Source: JAJYSO01 sp964451785
GTDB taxonomy: Bacteria > Bacteroidota > Bacteroidia > Flavobacteriales > Flavobacteriaceae
NCBI GenBank assembly: GCA_964451785.1
Contig: CAYVJG010000005.1
Coordinates: 38,566-102,565, forward strand
DNA length: 64,000 nucleotides
Direction of reading: 5' to 3'
Position 1 is the first letter of the stretch; every line of letters starts with the position of its first letter. The notes under the pieces were generated by a model. The model ran no database searches. It saw only the letters and a list, made by a program, of their open reading frames with translations, and was not told where the DNA came from. The translations under genes and the position numbers were made by a program. This document shows positions 52,859 through 61,728 of this stretch, in pieces.

Positions 52859-54175
52859 ATGAAAAAAGATGAGAAAAAAATTATTATCACTATAGGGTTT
52901 GCATTATTTGCAATATTTTTTGGAGCAGGAAATTTAATTTTACCCCCTTACATTGGATTACACTCTGCATCTGATTGGGCTTGGGCTATTTTAGGCTTCA
53001 CCTTAACTGGTATCATAGCGCCTTTTTTAGGAATTTTGGCTATTGCAAAAGTGGGTGATAATGTAACTAATCTAAGAAGTAGAATACATCCGCTACTTAT
53101 TACATTACTTATCACCATAACGTTATGGCTTATAGGACCGCTCATCGCCATTCCTCGCACTGGAGCTACTGTTTTTGAAATGGGCATTCACCCCATATTT
53201 CCAAGTATTTCCCCTGTAATCGGTTCTGTTTTATTTTTTGGAATAACGGGTTTACTAGCAGCCTCTCCCAGTAAAATAATTGACATTATTGGTAAATACC
53301 TTACCCCTATTCTTCTTGTTTTACTACTATCGTTGGTAGGTATTGGTTTTTTCTCTCCTACAGCTTTACCTGTTGCATCAACACAGCCAGCTTCTAAAAG
53401 TTTTATCTTTGGCTTTTTAGAGGGCTATCAAACTATGGATATGCTGGCTTCAGTTGTGTTTGCCGGCATTATCATTTTAGCTGTAAAAGCAAAGGGTTAT
53501 AGCAAGACTAAAGAGAAAATGAAAATTACACTTTCTGCAGGCTTACTATCTATGTTTTTTCTCTTTATAGTCTATGGTGGCTTGATTTATCTAGGAGCAA
53601 CTTCAGGAATAGTTGTCGATCAGGGTTTATCTCGAACAGCACTCTTGTTGTCTATTTCTGACACTATTCTGGGAGATTATGGCGTTTATTTACTTTCAGC
53701 GGCCATTTCTCTAGCCTGCCTTACAACGGCTATTGCTCTTACAACGGCTTTTGCTAAATTTATGGAAGAGCTCACTAAAGGTAAATTAGGTTATAAATGG
53801 AATGTGCTTATCTGTTGCAGTATTTCTACATTTTTAGCTACTAATGGCGTTGACCAAATTATAGAGTATGCTGGTTCATTATTAGGTTTTGTTTATCCAA
53901 TGGTTTTTGTGATTGTCATCAGTATTGTATTTCTAAACAAAACGGTACGTGCCCCTGAACCTTATATCATCACGGTACTCATCACCGGATTGTTCTCTAT
54001 ACTGCCTGTACTTGGTGGATATGGAATCGCTACTGATGCTATTAAAGGTTTTAGAACAAGCTTACCTCTTGTTGAGCACAATTTAGAGTGGGCCTTACCG
54101 GCAATTATTGTATTTACTATATGCAGTTTTATTTTTAAGTCTAAAGAAAAAACAGTGCAAAAAGCATCGCACTAG
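52859..54175 (+). CDS. brnQ: Branched-chain amino acid:cation symporter
   Basis: A 438-aa inner membrane protein of the LIVCS family with about 12 hydrophobic segments. The N-terminal FALFAIFFGAGNLILPPYIG (residues 16-35) and the RTGATVFEMG segment near 100 are diagnostic. It imports Leu, Ile and Val. The window also carries the 2-oxoacid dehydrogenase parts that would degrade their keto acids. It is monocistronic and ends at a stem-loop. Confidence 0.93.
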   Translation: MKKDEKKIIITIGFALFAIFFGAGNLILPPYIGLHSASDWAWAILGFTLTGIIAPFLGILAIAKVGDNVTNLRSRIHPLLITLLITITLWLIGPLIAIPRTGATVFEMGIHPIFPSISPVIGSVLFFGITGLLAASPSKIIDIIGKYLTPILLVLLLSLVGIGFFSPTALPVASTQPASKSFIFGFLEGYQTMDMLASVVFAGIIILAVKAKGYSKTKEKMKITLSAGLLSMFFLFIVYGGLIYLGATSGIVVDQGLSRTALLLSISDTILGDYGVYLLSAAISLACLTTAIALTTAFAKFMEELTKGKLGYKWNVLICCSISTFLATNGVDQIIEYAGSLLGFVYPMVFVIVISIVFLNKTVRAPEPYIITVLITGLFSILPVLGGYGIATDAIKGFRTSLPLVEHNLEWALPAIIVFTICSFIFKSKEKTVQKASH

Positions 54176-54197
54176 ACAACGGCTAAGACAAAAAAAC

Positions 54198-54240
54198 AAA
54201 GTCGTTTAAATGACTCAAAACGAGTAGTTAAACGACTTTT
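54198..54240 (+). terminator. Terminator after brnQ
   Basis: AAAGTCGTTTAA (54198-54209) pairs with TTAAACGACTTTT (54228-54240) across an 18-nt loop that can itself pair as GACTC/GAGT. A T-tract follows. Confidence 0.75.
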
Positions 54241-54280
54241 ACTATAGGTTTATAGCATAGTTATAAAAAGTATTTACGCT

Positions 54281-55288
54281 CTAGTTTTCATCAGGGCCAT
54301 AGACTAAGTTTATAAATTCGTCGTGATCAATCTTTCCAAAATAAGGATAAAGATCAACGTCCTTTAAAGCGGCGATGATATCAGCTTTTTCATAGCGTAC
54401 ACCTTCGAGTTTATTTTCGATATCTTCAACAGGGTCTTTGCCAAAAAAGTCGCCATATATTTTGACATACTCAATGTCCCCTCCTTTTTTAACCTTAATG
54501 CGTAAATCTATAATTCCTGAAGCAAATTTTTTAGTGCGTTGGATGTCAAATTTAGGAGAGCGGCCATAATTCCAATCCCAACTATTGTATTTTTCATCGT
54601 GCAGTTTATGAATGCCTTCCCAATCTGCTTTGGTCAATTTATAGGTTTCAAAATTTGGGTTATCAGCATATATACTTTTTAAAATTCGAGCTTTAAACTC
54701 TTCAGTAGAAATCACTTCATCCATAAACTCCGAAATATTAGCCACTCTGGCACGTGCCGATTTATGAGCCTTTGATTTAATCTTAATCATTTTTACGGTC
54801 AAGGCTTTTCCGACTTCGTCTAAATCACAATTTAATAAAAGCGTACCGTGATTAAACATGCGCTTTACAGATGAAAACTGTGCATTTCCGGATATTTTTT
54901 TGTCGTGAACCACAATGTCATTACGGCCTTTAAGTTCTGCGGGCACGCCCATTTGATTGAGTACATTGACAATGGGCTGTGTAAACTGAACAAAGTTATT
55001 CAACTTATTAAAAGCATAATCCGTCATAAAGCTAAAGTTCAGATTACCTAAATCGTGATAAACTGCCCCTCCACCAGAAATTCGACGGACAACATGAATA
55101 TTATGGGCTTCCACATACTCTTTATCTATTTCTTCTAAAGTGTTTTGATTACGGCCTATAATAATTGAAGGCTCATTGATGTAAAACAAAAGATAATCAC
55201 TGCCATTAGGTAAATTTCGAATGCAATATTCTTCTATGGCTAAGTTTAATTTTGGATTAGTAATTCCTTCATTATCTATATAAATCAT
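54281..55288 (-). CDS. lplA: Lipoate-protein ligase A
   Basis: A 335-aa enzyme that adenylates lipoate and attaches it to lipoyl domains. It has the motif GRNQNTLEEID near residue 45, RRISGGGAVYHDLGNLN near 69-85 and KISGNAQFSS near 130. The C-terminal accessory domain is present (about 245-335). A lipoyl-E2 substrate is encoded at 24733-26058. It is transcribed alone from a -7 box at 55307. Confidence 0.93.
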   Translation of the reverse strand: MIYIDNEGITNPKLNLAIEEYCIRNLPNGSDYLLFYINEPSIIIGRNQNTLEEIDKEYVEAHNIHVVRRISGGGAVYHDLGNLNFSFMTDYAFNKLNNFVQFTQPIVNVLNQMGVPAELKGRNDIVVHDKKISGNAQFSSVKRMFNHGTLLLNCDLDEVGKALTVKMIKIKSKAHKSARARVANISEFMDEVISTEEFKARILKSIYADNPNFETYKLTKADWEGIHKLHDEKYNSWDWNYGRSPKFDIQRTKKFASGIIDLRIKVKKGGDIEYVKIYGDFFGKDPVEDIENKLEGVRYEKADIIAALKDVDLYPYFGKIDHDEFINLVYGPDEN

Positions 55289-55306
55289 GATCTTTGAGTT
55301 TTAATC

Positions 55307-55314
55307 AAAAATAG
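55307..55314 (-). promoter_or_regulatory. Putative -7 box for lplA
   Basis: Minus-strand TATTTTTG, 19 bp before the ATG. Confidence 0.45.
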
Positions 55315-55361
55315 TAATTTTAGGACTTAAACCCTCTTAAAAAATGGTATTTCCTACTTTG

Positions 55362-57419
55362 TTATTCCGGATATTCCACCCGTAAATGATAAATGTTATT
55401 CAACTTGCGCTTGAGTACTTTTTTGACACTTTGAATTTCTTTAAAGGTAATGCTCGCATTTAAAAACTGACCATCTTTGAGTTGCTTGTCAATAATTTTT
55501 TCAACAAACTCGTCTATTTTTTGAGCCGTAGGATTTTTAAGACTTTTACTAGCCGCCTCAACACTATCACTCATCATCAATATAGCCGTTTCTTTACTGA
55601 ATGGACGTGGCCCGGGATATTGAAATTTTTTGATATTTACAGGTATGCCTGAATCTTTAGCGGCATCAACAGCTTTTTTATAAAAATAATACACTGTAGT
55701 CATGCCGTGATGCGTGCGAATAAAATCTATAATGCGATCTGGTAAGTTGTTATTCTTAGCCATTTCTATGCCGTAAATCACATGGTTAATAATAATACGA
55801 GCACTTTCTTCAGGTGGTAAATCATCGTGAGGATTAACCGTACTGATTTGATTTTCGGTAAAAAATGTAGGATTAATCATCTTCCCTATATCGTGATGAA
55901 GTGCTCCTACACGTACCAACATGGCATTAGCACCTATCTCGTTGGCCGCAGCTTCAGCTAAGTTGGCCACGTTTAAGCTGTGGTGAAAAGTGCCGGGAGC
56001 CTTATTAGAGAGTTCTTTTAATAATTTAGAATTCGTATTTGACAACTCGAGCAAAGACATATCTGAAATTAAACCAAAAATCTTTTCATAAGCATATATC
56101 AATGGCTGTACAAAAAGTGTTAGCCCACCACTGATAATAAACATCAATACCGTGAGCCCGTTAAGATTGCTAAAACTCCCTTCTTGAATGGCCGTAAACG
56201 CAAAATAAGCTACAATGTATACCAATGTAATTTTACCGACTGAAATAAACAAATTAGCGCGTTTATACAACTCTGTAAAGCTGATAATAGTCACTATACC
56301 CGCCATGATTTGCAAAAACATATACTCATAACTGTTAGGCACGATAAAACCTAATATCAATACAGTTATAATATGGACAAAAAGCCCCAAACGCGTATCA
56401 AAGAAGGCCTTTAGGGTAATCGGCAAGATACAAATGGGAACGGCGTATATATAATCCGGATTCATCTTCAGCACGCCTACCGTCATGGCAACTACCAAAA
56501 GAACATTTGAGAATACAAAGGTTACGCTTTTATTGTTTTCAAAAATATCGGGACAATATTTTTGAATAAATAAAAACAACATAAACAACGCCAACGCCAC
56601 CAGCAAAGCATAACCCGAAATGATAACATAATAGTTTGTCGCATTCCAAACACTAGACTGGTATTCTTTTTTGAGTGAATTTAAAACCTGCAATTTAGCA
56701 TCATCAACTACTTCTCCCTTGCTGATAATCCGACTTCCCTGAACGATGAGCCCCTTGGTATAAGACAACTGACTCAATCGCGCTTGTAAATCTTTTTGAG
56801 TAAGCTCATGATCTAAGCTCACATTGGGTTCTACCAGTTCAAAAAATAACTCTCGCAATTCTGAGGTGTATTTTGTGAGTCGTGCCGTTTTTATACGCTC
56901 TGTTATAAAATCATTCAGATTATCAATTTTAAGCAAGTTTTTATATACAATTTCCTTAGCCTGATGATTGCGTTTTAAATACACAATTTGACTATTATCT
57001 ATAGAGGTTTGTGGCTTAATTACCCCCTTATCATAAATAGCATCTAAAGTGCTTTTGGCAAATTTTACCAATTTAACACCGTCAGATTCTAAAATACTAT
57101 CTGTAAATATAGATTCAAGTTTTTGATCTAAATGTGCCTTAACAGTATCAGCAATGCTAATACTATAATCAAAATATAAAGAATGATTTTCTTCTATTTC
57201 AGTGCGTTCATGACTTAACTCCTTATCTGTTTTCTGAATAGCAAAATCAAAAGGAGCATATAAGGTTTCATATTGCCAGGGTTTACCTTTTGTAAATTCA
57301 TATTTAAACTGACTCCCTTTGGGGAAGAGATAAACCACCAGCACTGATACCAATAAAAATAGAAAGACCTTAAAAATTAGGCTCTGTTTTTTATATAACG
57401 TATTAATCAATTTGCTCAT
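55362..57419 (-). CDS. 7TM-HD family phosphodiesterase (PgpH type, c-di-AMP)
   Basis: A 685-aa membrane protein. One N-terminal transmembrane helix precedes an extracytoplasmic 7TMR-HDED domain (about 45-265). Seven transmembrane helices (about 270-440) and a cytoplasmic HD domain follow, with HSLNVANLAEAAA near 478, LHHDIGKM near 510 and RTHHG near 568. PgpH of Listeria cleaves c-di-AMP to pApA. With dacA at 29.5 kb the organism has both synthesis and breakdown. Confidence 0.9.
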   Translation of the reverse strand: MSKLINTLYKKQSLIFKVFLFLLVSVLVVYLFPKGSQFKYEFTKGKPWQYETLYAPFDFAIQKTDKELSHERTEIEENHSLYFDYSISIADTVKAHLDQKLESIFTDSILESDGVKLVKFAKSTLDAIYDKGVIKPQTSIDNSQIVYLKRNHQAKEIVYKNLLKIDNLNDFITERIKTARLTKYTSELRELFFELVEPNVSLDHELTQKDLQARLSQLSYTKGLIVQGSRIISKGEVVDDAKLQVLNSLKKEYQSSVWNATNYYVIISGYALLVALALFMLFLFIQKYCPDIFENNKSVTFVFSNVLLVVAMTVGVLKMNPDYIYAVPICILPITLKAFFDTRLGLFVHIITVLILGFIVPNSYEYMFLQIMAGIVTIISFTELYKRANLFISVGKITLVYIVAYFAFTAIQEGSFSNLNGLTVLMFIISGGLTLFVQPLIYAYEKIFGLISDMSLLELSNTNSKLLKELSNKAPGTFHHSLNVANLAEAAANEIGANAMLVRVGALHHDIGKMINPTFFTENQISTVNPHDDLPPEESARIIINHVIYGIEMAKNNNLPDRIIDFIRTHHGMTTVYYFYKKAVDAAKDSGIPVNIKKFQYPGPRPFSKETAILMMSDSVEAASKSLKNPTAQKIDEFVEKIIDKQLKDGQFLNASITFKEIQSVKKVLKRKLNNIYHLRVEYPE

Positions 57420-57436
57420 ATTCCTGTATTGACCTT

Positions 57437-57444
57437 CAAAAATA
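57437..57444 (-). promoter_or_regulatory. Putative -7 box for the 7TM-HD gene
   Basis: Minus-strand TATTTTTG, 18 bp before the ATG. The adjacent thiolase gene faces away. Confidence 0.45.
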
Positions 57445-57526
57445 CTAAAAATATGAAGGTAAGCATCAATTTTTTTTTAAGTCCTTAATATTTCATTAAA
57501 TTGCAAGACACAAAAAAACAAAACTT

Positions 57527-58708
57527 ATGAATAAAGAAGTGGTCATTGTTAGTGCCGCGCGCACACCAATTGGAAGCTTTATGGGCAGCTTATCTAGTAT
57601 TCCTGCCCCCAAATTAGGCAGCATTGCTATTAAAGGCGCCTTAGATAAAATAAACCTAAGCCCTGACGAAGTTCAAGAAGTCTTTATGGGAAACGTCGTA
57701 CAAGCTGGCGAAGGACAAGCTCCTGCCCGACAGGCAGCGCTTGGTGCCGGTATCCCCAATAGTATTCCTTGCACTACGGTCAATAAAGTATGTGCTAGCG
57801 GCATGAAAGCTATGATGCTAGCCGCACAGTCTATTGCCCTTGGTGATCAAGAAGTTATTGTTGCCGGTGGCATGGAGAATATGAGTCAAATTCCACATTA
57901 TTTACATTCGCGTATAGGTAAAAAACTGGGCGATAACACCCTACAAGACGGCATGCTTCGCGATGGCTTAATCGATGCTTATGACAATCAACACATGGGC
58001 ACTTGTGCCGATTTATGCGCGCAAGAATACAGTTTCTCTCGTCAAGATGTCGATCAATTTGCAGAACAATCCTATCAACGCTCTAAACAAGCTTGGGAGG
58101 CTGGAAAATTTGCCGAAGAAGTTGTCCCTGTTGAAGTTCCTCAACGCCGTGGAGAACCTGTTGTAGTTGCTGAAGACGAAGAGTACAAAAATATCAAACT
58201 TGACAAAGTCCCTAAATTGCGTGCCGTTTTTACCAAAGAAGGCACCACTACTGCGGCCAATGCCTCAACTATCAATGACGGGGCGGCTGCCGTGGTGATG
58301 ATGAGTCGTGAAAAAGCGGATGCCCTTGGCCTCAAACCTCTAGCGGTTATCAAAAGCTATGCTGATGCTGCTCAAGAACCTAAATGGTTTACCACAACTC
58401 CAGCTAAAGCTGTTGAAAATGCCCTAAAAAAAGCTAATTTAACCAAAGATGCCATTGACTATTTTGAGCTCAATGAAGCTTTTTCTATCGTTGGCTTAGC
58501 TAACATTAAACTGCTGGGCATTGACGGCAATAAAGTAAATGTCAATGGTGGTGCCGTATCTCTAGGTCACCCACTAGGCTGCTCTGGAGCTCGCATTATG
58601 ATTACCCTACTCAATGTTTTAAAACAAAACAAAGCACAGCTCGGTGCGGCTGGAATTTGTAATGGTGGTGGCGGAGCTTCTGCTATGATTATAGAGAACA
58701 TAGGTTAA
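57527..58708 (+). CDS. Acetyl-CoA C-acetyltransferase (thiolase)
   Basis: A 393-aa thiolase that condenses or cleaves acetoacetyl-CoA. The acylated Cys is in NKVCASGMKAM near residue 88, His in NEAFSIV near 325 and GHPLGCSGAR near 353, and the second Cys in CNGGGGASAM near 383. It may take up the end products of branched-chain acid catabolism. It is monocistronic. A biosynthetic role in acetoacetyl-CoA formation is equally possible. Confidence 0.93.
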   Translation: MNKEVVIVSAARTPIGSFMGSLSSIPAPKLGSIAIKGALDKINLSPDEVQEVFMGNVVQAGEGQAPARQAALGAGIPNSIPCTTVNKVCASGMKAMMLAAQSIALGDQEVIVAGGMENMSQIPHYLHSRIGKKLGDNTLQDGMLRDGLIDAYDNQHMGTCADLCAQEYSFSRQDVDQFAEQSYQRSKQAWEAGKFAEEVVPVEVPQRRGEPVVVAEDEEYKNIKLDKVPKLRAVFTKEGTTTAANASTINDGAAAVVMMSREKADALGLKPLAVIKSYADAAQEPKWFTTTPAKAVENALKKANLTKDAIDYFELNEAFSIVGLANIKLLGIDGNKVNVNGGAVSLGHPLGCSGARIMITLLNVLKQNKAQLGAAGICNGGGGASAMIIENIG

Positions 58709-58837
58709 GTTAATTAAAGTTTTACTTAAAGTGAATATTGAATTGCTAATTTTAGAATAAGTTGTATACTCGTTCTAATGTTAGCAATTCTTTTTAGTAA
58801 GATTTAGAAAAAATTAGGCTAATTTAGAGGATTCAAT

Positions 58838-58845
58838 TACATTTG
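58838..58845 (+). promoter_or_regulatory. Putative -7 box for the NlpC/P60 gene
   Basis: TACATTTG, 37 bp before the ATG at 58883. Confidence 0.45.
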
Positions 58846-58882
58846 ACAGACTTATAGATTAACCCCTATTAAAACGCTTCAT

Positions 58883-59638
58883 ATGCATTACGGCATTTGT
58901 CATCTCAACTGTGTCCCTGTTCGTAAAGAAAATTCTGATACCAGTGAAATGGTGACTCAACTCTTATTTGGCGATCACTTTAAAGTCTTAGAAAAACAGA
59001 AAAACTGGACGCGTATCTGTATAACTTTTGACAATTATGAAGGCTGGATTGACACCAAACAATATACGCCACTTTCAGAACAAGATTACACAGCTTATCA
59101 CAAATTAAGCGATCGTTACCTCATTGATTTAGTCGATTTTGCATACACTCAAAATCAAGAACTTACAGCTTTGAGTATGGGCGCCAATTTAAAAGCTTCT
59201 CCCCTTTTTCAACTACAATGTGACGGACAAGTTGCCTCACAAAAAATGCCGCGAAAAGCCTTAATAGACATAGCCTTAAATTACATCAACACGCCTTATT
59301 TATGGGGCGGAAAAACGCCCTTCGGCATAGATTGTAGTGGCTTTACACAGACGATTTATAAAGTAGCCGGCTATCAATTATTGCGCGATGCTTCTCAACA
59401 AGCTAATCAAGGTGAACCTTTAAGTTTTATAGAAGAGAGTCAACCCGGTGATTTGGCCTTTTTTGACAATGCTGAAGGACAAATTACTCACGTAGGGCTT
59501 ATTATACCTGATAGCTTTATTATCCATGCCCATGGAAAAGTACGCATAGATCGCTTAGATCACACCGGCATTTTTAATACGGATACCAAACGCTATTCTC
59601 ACAAATTACGTGTCATCAAAAAAATAATTAATGACTAA
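58883..59638 (+). CDS. NlpC/P60 (C40) cell-wall peptidase with SH3-like domain
   Basis: A 251-aa protein: two SH3b-like segments (about 1-60 and 75-125) and a C-terminal NlpC/P60 domain with Cys in IDCSGFTQT near 152, His in ITHVGLI near 203 and the third polar residue His in IIHAHG near 215. Such enzymes cleave gamma-D-Glu-diaminopimelate bonds in peptidoglycan stem peptides. No signal peptide is visible, so a cytoplasmic role in muropeptide recycling is likely. Confidence 0.9.
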   Translation: MHYGICHLNCVPVRKENSDTSEMVTQLLFGDHFKVLEKQKNWTRICITFDNYEGWIDTKQYTPLSEQDYTAYHKLSDRYLIDLVDFAYTQNQELTALSMGANLKASPLFQLQCDGQVASQKMPRKALIDIALNYINTPYLWGGKTPFGIDCSGFTQTIYKVAGYQLLRDASQQANQGEPLSFIEESQPGDLAFFDNAEGQITHVGLIIPDSFIIHAHGKVRIDRLDHTGIFNTDTKRYSHKLRVIKKIIND

Positions 59639-59649
59639 AGTTTTAGAGA

Positions 59650-60017
59650 AGGTAACAAATGGGAAGTTAGGAAATTATGTATTGAGGTATATGACAGTAT
59701 ATTATTTACTTAATAATCAATCACATACATCCATTTACAACTAATAATAATTCATACACTTCCTTTATTGTTGAACACCCTTTGGGGTTCGATAAGAGGA
59801 AGGTCTCCTTACCCCGCACTGCACTTCGCTTGTACAGGATTTACCACATTAAAGACCTTCGGTCTTTTAAAGCATACTTTTGTCAATATCTACAACCATG
59901 TAATGGTTGAATTTGATTAACCCCGAGTGCAACTCGAGGCACTAAGATTATCCTATCCTACAGAACTACGAAGTAGTTCAACACTAAATATCATAGTAGA
60001 ATAACTCCAAAACTTGA
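59650..60017. repeat. Hairpin-array repeat B, copy 2 (inverse)
   Basis: About 368 bp matching 4331-4664 in inverse orientation. Each hairpin is kept: GAACACCCTTTGGGGTTC near 59774, an AAAGACC-TTC-GGTCTTT stem near 59853, CAACCATGTAATGGTTG near 59893, a CCCGAGT/ACTCGAGG stem near 59922, and GAACTAC-GAA-GTAGTTC near 59963. It lies between convergent genes, as copy 1 does. There is no coding capacity. Confidence 0.85.
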
Positions 60018-60030
60018 GTTGATGATTAAA

Positions 60031-61473
60031 CTAACGGTTTAACACTTCTAGTATTTCTTCCTCTAAATGAGCATCCGTCAGCCTGATTTTTCCATTGATT
60101 ATTTGACCGTCTGTATTTACAAGAAATAAACGATTGAGGTAATTGGTATAAAAATCAGCTAGCTCCGGAGGACAAACGAGCTGATATTCATCTCGATTGT
60201 GATTGTAATCAAAATAGACTAAACTACTCTTCCACAAATTCTTATCTTCATTATCAATATTAATGCCTATAAAATTCACCTCTGGATAACGCAACCGCAG
60301 TCTAGCAATTTCGTTATGGCTATTTATGTGTAAGCTTTTATAATAAATTGACCAATAGTAAATCAGTGTAGGTTTAGTCAATACCTTCATGATATTAAGG
60401 CGTTTCCCCTCTGGCGTTTCTAAATTTAAATTAGAGATATTACTGATAAATTGACGTTTTTGAACACTGGCAAGTCTTTGTAATTGGCGATTAGAAAGCC
60501 CTTCAAATGTGATGGAATCTAAAAATCTTGTCACTTCATCAACTTCGGCTTCAGTTTGAGATTCCATGATTAATTCTGAACCGAATTGTGTTAAAAAGCG
60601 TGTGCGCAAACTTTTTAAATGGAAAAGTGAATCGGCTAATTTTATACGAGCTATTAAATTAGCACGTGAATTTAAATCATAACAGTCGGCTCCTTTCCTT
60701 ATTTTTTCACACTTTAAAACGGATTCATTTTTTAAGTAGTCACGGATGAAATACTGATATAAATAGTAGGTCTGTAATGATTTTAAATTGTAATCAGCTT
60801 GTTTTCTATAGGCCAAAAAATCAGAGGGTAAATCCACTTTTAGATGAGGTAAATACTTGCTGATTAAAAAATAATAACGCTCACGCCAATCATAGTTTGT
60901 ATAGGCTATAACTTGTTTACCTAGCTCATAAAAGCCTTCAGATACCGCATCCGATTTATAAAGCGAATCTAACTCCGTTACTCGCCTGTGGTGAATAGAA
61001 TCTATTTTATGGACGAATTGTTGTGGTGTTAATCTATAATAATGTGATAAGACTAATTTATTTTCATTTCTAAACTCCAAAAACAAATGCGTCAAAAAAT
61101 TATTAGCCTCAGCTTGAGTTCCTGAATACATTATAGAGTTATCAAAATCTCGCGTGTTAAGACGCAGGCGAACAGCATCACCGGGCTCCATATAAAACAT
61201 CTGCGTCTCATCATAGTCACCATAATTGTGAGCTATTTTAAACAAGCCCGACGGCAATTTATCATCAAACTGGTAAAAAAAATGATTATTTCCATCGAGC
61301 AGCACCGTATCAAGTGTTTTATCATGGTGCAATAGCACTAGATATGAACTCTGAGGATTAGCAATTTCGCCAGAAACACTTGTCATTTTATCCTGAGCTT
61401 TATTTTGGTTTTGGCAAGCGCCACAAACACAAGCTATACAGCACATCAAGAAAAACAAACTTTGTTTCATCAT
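60031..61473 (-). CDS. Thioredoxin-like lipoprotein of unknown function
   Basis: A 480-aa protein with a lipoprotein-type signal (CVCGACQNQ, Cys-rich N-terminus) followed by a DUF4369-like beta-domain (about 30-120), a long helical middle, and a C-terminal TlpA/thioredoxin-like fold (about 350-480). The fold reads PTLIYYWSIYYKSLHINSHNE where a CxxC would be expected, and the Cys pair is missing. An oxidoreductase role is thus unlikely. No operon partner is visible. Confidence 0.72.
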   Translation of the reverse strand: MMKQSLFFLMCCIACVCGACQNQNKAQDKMTSVSGEIANPQSSYLVLLHHDKTLDTVLLDGNNHFFYQFDDKLPSGLFKIAHNYGDYDETQMFYMEPGDAVRLRLNTRDFDNSIMYSGTQAEANNFLTHLFLEFRNENKLVLSHYYRLTPQQFVHKIDSIHHRRVTELDSLYKSDAVSEGFYELGKQVIAYTNYDWRERYYFLISKYLPHLKVDLPSDFLAYRKQADYNLKSLQTYYLYQYFIRDYLKNESVLKCEKIRKGADCYDLNSRANLIARIKLADSLFHLKSLRTRFLTQFGSELIMESQTEAEVDEVTRFLDSITFEGLSNRQLQRLASVQKRQFISNISNLNLETPEGKRLNIMKVLTKPTLIYYWSIYYKSLHINSHNEIARLRLRYPEVNFIGINIDNEDKNLWKSSLVYFDYNHNRDEYQLVCPPELADFYTNYLNRLFLVNTDGQIINGKIRLTDAHLEEEILEVLNR

Positions 61474-61700
61474 TCAGTTTAAAGGATCTAAGAAATAATT
61501 GTAATCACACTATTCAATCGGCTCAAATGTAAGCTAAATACAAAAATCGGCTTGTTAATCGCCCGTTAAATTCAACTAAATCGATAAAAATAGCGCTAAT
61601 ATTTTAAAGTTTTTTCATTCTTTTTTAAATCGATAAATACGTTTTAATTTAAACCTTATAAAAGCCTAGCTAATCTCCGCTTTTATCTCGTGAAATTGGC

Positions 61701-61708
61701 TATTTTTG
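61701..61708 (+). promoter_or_regulatory. Putative -7 box for the ABC-F gene
   Basis: TATTTTTG, 20 bp before the ATG. Confidence 0.5.
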
Positions 61709-61728
61709 CAAAAAAATAATTCAAGGTT

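Noticed and set aside
59650..60017. tRNA cluster or rRNA fragment
   Set aside because: The stems do not make cloverleaves, and no GGTTCRANNCC T-arm or CCA-type acceptor was found.
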